In this document: one piece after another, positions 59,463 to 64,000 of the stretch
How the letters are laid out: the number at the start of each line of letters is the position of its first letter
Numbering within the stretch: position 1 is the stretch's first letter
DNA from: JAOPZW01 sp963764585
GTDB lineage: Bacteria; Actinomycetota; Thermoleophilia; Solirubrobacterales; Solirubrobacteraceae
Length of the DNA stretch: 64,000 nt
Direction: 5' to 3'
Assembly (NCBI GenBank): GCA_963764585.1
Contig: CAVXTB010000007.1
Location: 62,001 to 126,000 of the forward strand
Made by a program: the position numbers and the translations under genes
Notes under the pieces: model-generated
The model's database searches: none
The model's input: the letters and a program-made list of their open reading frames with translations, nothing else
Told to the model about the DNA's origin: nothing

Positions 59463-59957
59463 ATGAGCAGGTCGCATCGTCGCTGCCTGGTGGCCGTACT
59501 GACCATCGCCGTCGTGCCCGTGTCGGCAGCACGGGCCCAACAGCAGGCACCCGAGCGCAGCGTCGCGGCGCAGGGCGTGGCCTCCGTCAAGGTCAAGGCG
59601 CCGAAGGACCGCCAGCACGAGGCGCCGATCCGCGCCGCAGTCGAGGCCGCCGAGGCCAAGGCGCTGCCGCGCTCGATCGCAGACGCGCGCGAGAAGGCCG
59701 TCGAGCTGGCCAGGCTCGCCGGCCTGACGCTCGGGCCGGTCATCTCGATCTCCGACGCGCCGACCTCGATCTACGGACCGTTCTTCGGCTTCTACGGGAC
59801 CTTCGGGCCCGATCGCTTCTGCGGAACGATCCGCACGTCGGTCTTCAAGCGCAACAAGGCGGGCAAGCGCGTGCGGGTCGGTACCCGCGCCCGGCACGTC
59901 TGCCGCGTCCCGCCGACCGTCACCTCGACCGTGACCGTGACGTTCGCAGCACAGTGA
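59463..59957 (+). CDS. Exported SIMPL-domain-like protein
   Basis: 164 residues with AGGAGG upstream of the ATG. Signal peptide RRCLVAVLTIAVVPVSAARA. The body resembles part of the SIMPL (DUF541) family: SVAAQGVASVKVKAPKDRQH, then ADAREKAVELARLAGLTLGP and VISISDAP. SIMPL proteins are usually 220-250 residues; this one is shorter and has an unusual middle GPFFGFYGTFGPDRFCGTIR with two Cys and a basic C-terminus, so the assignment is partial. Probably periplasmic or surface; function unknown. Confidence 0.65.
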   Translation: MSRSHRRCLVAVLTIAVVPVSAARAQQQAPERSVAAQGVASVKVKAPKDRQHEAPIRAAVEAAEAKALPRSIADAREKAVELARLAGLTLGPVISISDAPTSIYGPFFGFYGTFGPDRFCGTIRTSVFKRNKAGKRVRVGTRARHVCRVPPTVTSTVTVTFAAQ

Positions 59958-59964
59958 GGGAGAG

Positions 59965-60153
59965 GTGACCGAACGCGATCGCGCCGCGCGCCGCCGGCTC
60001 GTCTGGCTGCTGCTGACGCGGGGCGACGTCGGCAGCGAGGCGCTGCGCAGCGACGGCCTGCCGGCGCTGCGTCCGGCGCCGGCGCCCGAACCACGCGGAC
60101 CCCGCGCGCCCGAGCGCGCAGCGGACCAGCACCTGCGCCGGCCGGGGATCTGA
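59965..60153 (+). CDS. Possible small basic protein
   Basis: 62 codons from a GTG with GAGGGAGAG upstream, seven bases after the SIMPL-like gene. It reads MTERDRAARRRLVWLLLTRG then GDVGSEALRSDG and a Pro/Arg-rich tail. Composition could be chance in such GC-rich DNA, but the ribosome-binding site and tight spacing favour a real second gene. Family unknown. Confidence 0.35.
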   Translation: MTERDRAARRRLVWLLLTRGDVGSEALRSDGLPALRPAPAPEPRGPRAPERAADQHLRRPGI

Positions 60154-60167
60154 CCCGGCCGGCGTAG

Positions 60168-61334
60168 CTAACCCTCGGCCCGCAGCGCCAGCGCCAGCTC
60201 GAAGCGCGCGTCGGGGTCGTCGAGGCGCTCGCCGAACAGCTCGCGCAGCTGTGCGACGCGATAGCGCACCGTCTGCGGGTGCACGTGCAGGTCGGCGGCC
60301 ACGCGCGTGACCTGGCCCGGATGGTCGAGCCACGCGCGCAGCGTCGCGCGCAGGCGCGAGCGCGCGCCGGGCCGCAGGTCGGCGAGCGGGGCCAGGGCGC
60401 TGGCGGCGAGGTCGGCCGCCAGGGTGCCGTCGCCGCCGTGCAGCAGCAGGGCCGGCAGGTGCTCGTCGGCGACGACCAGCGGGCCGCCGTCGACGCGCCC
60501 GTCGAGCACGAGCGCGTGCGCCGCGCGGGCACGGGCCAGGCTGAACGGCGCGCGCTCGACGGCCACCGCCGGGCCCAGCGCGGCGGGCGCTGCGTCGAGC
60601 GCCGCCTCGAGCTGCGCGCGGCGGCCCGGGGCCTGCGGGTCGGGCACCCACGCGATCGTCAGCGCGCCCTCGGCTACGGCGATCGTGCCGCTGCCCAGGC
60701 GCGAGGCGACGCGGTCGGCGTCGGGCTCCTCGCCGCTGGCCTCGCCGACCACGAGCGCGGCGAGCGTCGCCGGGCGCGACCAGGCGGCCTGGCGCGCGAG
60801 GTCGCGGACCTCGTCGGGCGCGACGTCGTCGCGGGTCAGCAGCCGCGCGAGCGCGCGGCGGCGGCGCTGGCGCTCGCCCTCGGCGGCGGCGCGCTCCTGC
60901 GCGAAGCCCTCGACGGACTCGGCGCTGATGCCGTCGATGTAGTCGAAGATCGCGCTGGCCAGGCGGTAGAGCGTGCGCGGCTCGTGCCCGGCGGCCTCGC
61001 CCGCGGCGACGAAGTGCTCCCACGCCAGGCGCGCGCCGATGCGGTAGGCGCTCAGCAGGGCGTCGAGGCTGCGCCCGGCGCGCATCTCGCCGCGGCCGAG
61101 CGCGACGTAGATCTCGCGGGCGCCGCCGTCACCCGAGCCGGGCGACTCGATGGCGTCGACGAAGCGCGCGAGCGCGCGCTGCACGCCGATGCGCAGCGCG
61201 CGGCCGAAGGGCCCCTCGAGCGGGCGCGCGTAGTCGGGCACGTCGCGGCCGATCGCGGCGATGATCTTCTGCGCGAGCTCTGGCAGGGAGGGGCGCAGGG
61301 CGGCGGCCAGCTCGGGAGGCAGCTCGTTCGCCAT
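60168..61334 (-). CDS. PucR/CdaR-type transcriptional regulator
   Basis: 388 residues. N-terminal helical sensor domain (RsbRD-like: LAQKIIAAIGRDVPDYARPL, EMRAGRSLDALLSAYRIGAR, FDYIDGISAESVEGFAQERA), a middle GGDEF-like region, and the C-terminal HTH_30 domain that defines the family: LRATLRAWLDHPGQVTRVAA then DLHVHPQTVRYRVAQLRELF. The motif HPQTVRYR is the recognition helix. Divergent from the desaturase with 88 bases between starts, so it likely controls that gene. Effector not known. Confidence 0.92.
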   Translation of the reverse strand: MANELPPELAAALRPSLPELAQKIIAAIGRDVPDYARPLEGPFGRALRIGVQRALARFVDAIESPGSGDGGAREIYVALGRGEMRAGRSLDALLSAYRIGARLAWEHFVAAGEAAGHEPRTLYRLASAIFDYIDGISAESVEGFAQERAAAEGERQRRRRALARLLTRDDVAPDEVRDLARQAAWSRPATLAALVVGEASGEEPDADRVASRLGSGTIAVAEGALTIAWVPDPQAPGRRAQLEAALDAAPAALGPAVAVERAPFSLARARAAHALVLDGRVDGGPLVVADEHLPALLLHGGDGTLAADLAASALAPLADLRPGARSRLRATLRAWLDHPGQVTRVAADLHVHPQTVRYRVAQLRELFGERLDDPDARFELALALRAEG

Positions 61335-61408
61335 GGGTTGGCACGAGGCTACAGATCCAAGGCGTTATCCAGTGTGCGAGCGTCGAGGAATCGGGGGAAC
61401 CTGTGCCA

Positions 61409-61414
61409 TACGCT
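61409..61414 (+). promoter_or_regulatory. Candidate -10 hexamer TACGCT for the desaturase gene
   Basis: TACGCT fits TAnnnT and ends 8 bases before the ATG at 61423, so the transcript could be leaderless. No ribosome-binding site is seen upstream of that ATG, which agrees. No clear -35. Confidence 0.35.
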
Positions 61415-61422
61415 CAGCCACC

Positions 61423-62307
61423 ATGACGCGCACGGCCAAGATCGCCAACCTGCTGACCGTCGTCCTGCCGCCGCTCGTCATCGTGGCGGCGATCGTCGTG
61501 TTCTGGAACGAGGTCGTCGGAGTGCACGACCTGCTGGTGGCACTCGTCATGTACCTCGTCACGGGCTTCGGCGTGACGGTCGGCTTTCACCGCATGCTCA
61601 CCCACCGCTCGTTCCGGACCTCCAAGCCGGTCGAGTACTTCTTCGCGACGATGGGCTCGATGGCCGTGCAGGGCCCGGTCATCAACTGGGTCGCCGACCA
61701 CCGCAAGCACCACGCGCACACCGACGAGGAGGGCGATCCGCACTCGCCGCACGTCGGTGCCGGCAAGGGCTTCAAGGGCGCGGTGCGCGGGCTGTTGCAT
61801 GCCCACGTCGGCTGGCTCATGAGCGAGCACGGCCGCGCCGAGCGCACCAGGTTCGCGCGCGACCTCGTCGAGGACCGCGGGATGCGCTTCGTCGATCGCG
61901 CGTTCGTCGGCTGGGTCCTGCTGGGGCTGGCGCTACCGGCCGCGCTGGGGTGGCTGATCACCGGCTCCTTCACGGGCGCGCTGACCGGCCTGCTGTGGGG
62001 CGGCCTCGTGCGCGTGTTCATGCTCCACCACGTCACGTGGTCGATCAACTCGGTCTGCCACTTCTTCGGGCGCCGGCGCTTCGCGACCGAGGACAAGTCG
62101 ACCAACGTGTGGTGGCTGGCGCTGCCGAGCATGGGCGAGGCGTGGCATCACAACCACCACGCGTTCCCGCGCTCGGCCAGGCACGGCCTCCGCCGCTTCG
62201 AGCTCGACCCGTCGGCCGGCGTGATCTGGCTGATGGAGAAGCTGGGCCTGGTGTGGGACGTCGTGCGGATCACGCCCGAGCGCCAGACCGAGCGGCTCGC
62301 GTCATAG
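61423..62307 (+). CDS. Acyl-CoA/acyl-lipid delta-9-type fatty acid desaturase
   Basis: 294 residues. Membrane di-iron desaturase (Fatty_acid_desaturase, stearoyl-CoA type) with all three His boxes: HRMLTHRSF (H-x4-H), HRKHHAHTD (H-x2-HH) and HNHHAFPRSARHG (H-x2-HH). Membrane segments at about 10-28, 37-52 and two near 160-200. It inserts a double bond in acyl chains using O2 and an external electron donor, adjusting membrane fluidity. Start at ATG 61423 (MTRTAKIANLLT); upstream frame is open but has no ribosome-binding site. PucR-type gene is divergent. Confidence 0.93.
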   Translation: MTRTAKIANLLTVVLPPLVIVAAIVVFWNEVVGVHDLLVALVMYLVTGFGVTVGFHRMLTHRSFRTSKPVEYFFATMGSMAVQGPVINWVADHRKHHAHTDEEGDPHSPHVGAGKGFKGAVRGLLHAHVGWLMSEHGRAERTRFARDLVEDRGMRFVDRAFVGWVLLGLALPAALGWLITGSFTGALTGLLWGGLVRVFMLHHVTWSINSVCHFFGRRRFATEDKSTNVWWLALPSMGEAWHHNHHAFPRSARHGLRRFELDPSAGVIWLMEKLGLVWDVVRITPERQTERLAS

Positions 62308-62337
62308 GCGCGCGCGGCGCGTTCCGCGCGGCGCGCC

Positions 62338-62556
62338 CTACTCGTTCTCGTCGCCGAAGCTGCCCTCGCGATGCTTCTCGGGGTCGTCTTCGCCGAGCTC
62401 CTCCTCGCCCTCGCTGAAGCGCCCGACGTGACCCTCGTCGCTGTGCTCCGACTCCTGGCCCTCGCTGAAGTGCCCGACGTGCTCGTCCTCGGGATGGTCC
62501 TCCGGATCGGCTTCGCCCTCGGCGAACCCGCCGTGGTGGCGTTCCTCTTCAGACAT
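62338..62556 (-). CDS. Acidic FSEG-repeat protein 1
   Basis: 72 residues from ATG 62556 with AGGAGGGG upstream. Very acidic and His-rich, built from repeats of about 17-19 residues: HHGGFAEGEADPEDHPEDE, HVGHFSEGQESEHSDEG, HVGRFSEGEEELGEDDPEK, and a final half unit HREGSFGDENE. The core is [HR]-[HV]-G-x-F-[SA]-E-G-[EQ]. No signal peptide or membrane segment. Paralogue of the gene just upstream on this strand (62630-62914), 73 bases away. Function unknown; low complexity suggests a disordered, possibly stress- or hydration-related protein. Confidence 0.8.
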   Translation of the reverse strand: MSEEERHHGGFAEGEADPEDHPEDEHVGHFSEGQESEHSDEGHVGRFSEGEEELGEDDPEKHREGSFGDENE

Positions 62557-62629
62557 GTCGCCCCTCCTGCGACTCGTGATGGAACGAATAGCCTCGCTGA
62601 TCAGTGGCCGCGGTTGCAACCGCGGAGGC

Positions 62630-62914
62630 TTACGGGTTGACGCTGGGCGGCTGCACGTCCTGGCCTTCGCTGAAGCGGCGCTCGACGTGCTTCTCGGGAT
62701 CCTCCTCGGGCAGCTCCTCCTGGCCCTCGCTGAAGCGCCCGTGGTGGTGCTTGTCGGGCGAGTCCGGCAGCACCTCCTCGCCCTCGCTGAAGCGCCCGAC
62801 GCGCTCGTCCTCGGGGAACGCCTCGCGCGCGCCCTGGCCTTCGTCGAAGCCCTCGGCCGGCTGCTCTGGCTGGGCCGGATGCTCGAACGGCTCGGGAATC
62901 GGTTCGTTGGTCAT
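62630..62914 (-). CDS. Acidic FSEG-repeat protein 2
   Basis: 94 residues from ATG 62914. After a Pro/Glu-rich leader (MTNEPIPEPFEHPAQPEQPA) and EGFDEGQGAREAFPEDE come three units: RVGRFSEGEEVLPDSPDKH, HHGRFSEGQEELPEEDPEK, HVERRFSEGQDVQPPSVNP. Period 19, same core as the downstream paralogue. Codon-level repeats are also visible in the DNA. No catalytic or export signal. Divergent from the PlsC-like gene. Unknown function. Confidence 0.8.
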   Translation of the reverse strand: MTNEPIPEPFEHPAQPEQPAEGFDEGQGAREAFPEDERVGRFSEGEEVLPDSPDKHHHGRFSEGQEELPEEDPEKHVERRFSEGQDVQPPSVNP

Positions 62915-62990
62915 GTCCTCGTGCTACCCGCAGGTCCAGGGTCGATTCGTGCGCCTGTAACGGGTGTCACGTACGGGGGTACCTCCGGCG

Positions 62991-63821
62991 GTGCTGCCGT
63001 TCCGCCGAAAGCGCTCTTGGAAGCGCCGGGTCACAGACGTCGCGCGCGCCGCGCCGCAGCGCGGGCGTGACCTGCGCGCCGCCGCCGCCCAGCTCGACAT
63101 GGCCTGGGCACGATCGTGGCTCGCCGGCGTGTGGCGCGAGAACTTCCTGCGCTTCGTCCTGCGTCCCGCGATGGACTACTACACCGCGCGCCGCGCGACC
63201 GGCCGCGAGAAGCTCGCCGGGCTCAAGGGCCCGGTCATCCTCGTGGCCAACCACGCAAGCCACATGGACACGCCGGTGATCCTCGCCGCGCTGCCGCGCC
63301 GGCTGCGCAAGCGCACCGCGGTGGCGGCCGCGGCTGACTACTTCTACAAGAACCGCCTCGTCGCGGCGGCCGTGTCGCTGGTCTTCAACACGGTGCCGAT
63401 CGAGCGCCGCGGCGGCGGCCTGGGCAAGAACGGCGGCGGGCACCTGGACACGCTGCTGGACCAGGGCTGGAGCCTGCTCCTGTACCCGGAGGGCACGCGC
63501 ACGCGCAGCGGCGGCCCCGGACGCGTGCGCCGCGGCGCCGCCGTCCTCGCCGCGGCCCACAACCTCTCGATCGTGCCGATCCGCGTGACCGGCACGCGCG
63601 AGGCGATGCCGCCCGGCCGCCTGTGGCCCAAGCGCCTGCACGGCAAGGTGCTCTCGCGCCGGCACCGCATCGAGGTCTCCTTCGGCGAGCCCATCCGGCC
63701 GTCGACCGACGCCACCGCCCTGATCGAGCGCGTGCAGCGCTTCTTCGACAGCGGCAACGGCGACGGCGGCCCGTCGACCTCGCCGTATCGCCGCCGCAAG
63801 CTGGTCGGCACGCCCGAGTAG
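62991..63821 (+). CDS. 1-acyl-sn-glycerol-3-phosphate acyltransferase (PlsC-like)
   Basis: 276 residues from GTG 62991; an in-frame GTG at 62964 is an alternative that adds nine residues. PlsC family: catalytic NHASHMD (H-x4-D), glycerol-phosphate-binding block YPEGTRTRSGG, block VPIERRGGG and VPIRVTGTREAMPPG. A basic N-terminus (FRRKRSWKRR) and no strong membrane segment. Transfers an acyl chain to lysophosphatidic acid in phospholipid synthesis, which fits the desaturase close by. Confidence 0.9.
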   Translation: MLPFRRKRSWKRRVTDVARAAPQRGRDLRAAAAQLDMAWARSWLAGVWRENFLRFVLRPAMDYYTARRATGREKLAGLKGPVILVANHASHMDTPVILAALPRRLRKRTAVAAAADYFYKNRLVAAAVSLVFNTVPIERRGGGLGKNGGGHLDTLLDQGWSLLLYPEGTRTRSGGPGRVRRGAAVLAAAHNLSIVPIRVTGTREAMPPGRLWPKRLHGKVLSRRHRIEVSFGEPIRPSTDATALIERVQRFFDSGNGDGGPSTSPYRRRKLVGTPE

Positions 63822-64000
63822 CCGGGCGCGCGCCGCGCGGCTACGATCTCGCGCGGCGGCCGTCCGCGCCCAACCTCCGGTAGCCCAGCCCCAGCCGGGC
63901 TCGTCGGGAGGCAAAGGGAGGTCTACCTCTCGGACGGGGCTTGCATGGTCGTCGACCGCGCCTGCCTCGCCGGTCGCTGGGGGACCACAGGGGACGGCGC
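63822..64000 (+). other. Right-edge region, possible promoter and start of an unseen gene
   Basis: No complete gene. CTACGAT at 63840-63846 could be a -10. A GAGG/CCTC hairpin (GGGAGGTCTACCTC near 63917-63930) lies in what would be a leader of about 95 bases, before an ATG at 63946 whose frame stays open to the edge. None of the riboswitch or RNA motifs I know is clear here. Confidence 0.25.

Overview
The window is about 64 kb of very GC-rich DNA with dense, mostly gap-free coding. GTG starts and 4-base ATGA/GTGA stop-start overlaps are common. Sugar ABC cassettes, NarL/HisKA_3 two-component pairs, PucR, LAL-type LuxR regulators and many exported proteins with Arg/Ala-rich C-terminal modules point to a soil actinomycete, most likely class Thermoleophilia (Solirubrobacterales such as Conexibacter, Solirubrobacter or Baekduia). 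This is inference from gene style; no rRNA or tRNA gene lies in the window.

Layout. 1-4.4 kb: two tandem, very similar LAL (MalT-like) LuxR regulators on the minus strand, the first cut by the window edge. A small membrane protein is divergent from them. 4.9-10.1 kb: exported beta-propeller-like protein, a glycoamylase-like/GH144-type glucanase and a divergent GH3 beta-glucosidase, a possible beta-1,2-glucan pathway. 10.1-11.9 kb: a LacI regulator, a trypsin-like protease and a 58-residue exported peptide in one overlapping operon. 11.96-25.1 kb: two LacI operators, then a large inositol operon (iolE, sugar ABC transporter, two Gfo/Idh/MocA dehydrogenases including iolG, SDR, RmlD-like reductase, iolC, a frameshifted iolD, iolB, mmsA). 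25.1-29.1 kb: DsrE protein, remnant of a LuxR regulator, then two exported proteins (glycine-rich beta-helix and partner).

29.1-37.9 kb: DEAD helicase, secreted phosphoesterase, HisKA_3 kinase with a frameshifted NarL regulator, MMPL pump, and a GAF histidine kinase fused to an ASCH domain. 37.9-46.9 kb: VAO-type flavoprotein oxidase, GGDEF-EAL protein, frameshifted glutathionyl-hydroquinone reductase, AceE-like dehydrogenase with TetR, exported hydrolase. 47.06-48.65 kb: an IS1182-family insertion sequence. 48.8-52.5 kb: OmpR-type two-component pair, Crp-type regulator, QorB-like reductase. 52.5-57.5 kb: a polyamine-type ABC transporter whose operon continues into a DyP-type peroxidase and the QorB-like reductase. 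57.6-64 kb: two paralogous 68-70-residue proteins around an EamA permease, SIMPL-like protein, PucR regulator, acyl desaturase, two acidic FSEG-repeat proteins, PlsC acyltransferase.

Most notable: a fixed-spacing regulatory element found twice, each time next to a LAL-type regulator gene or its remnant and upstream of an exported-protein gene; the kinase-ASCH fusion; a DyP peroxidase with Ser in place of the catalytic Asp; the FSEG-repeat pair; and the small-protein pair around EamA. Three otherwise intact genes carry single-base frameshifts (iolD, the NarL regulator, the hydroquinone reductase). They may be real lesions or sequencing errors.
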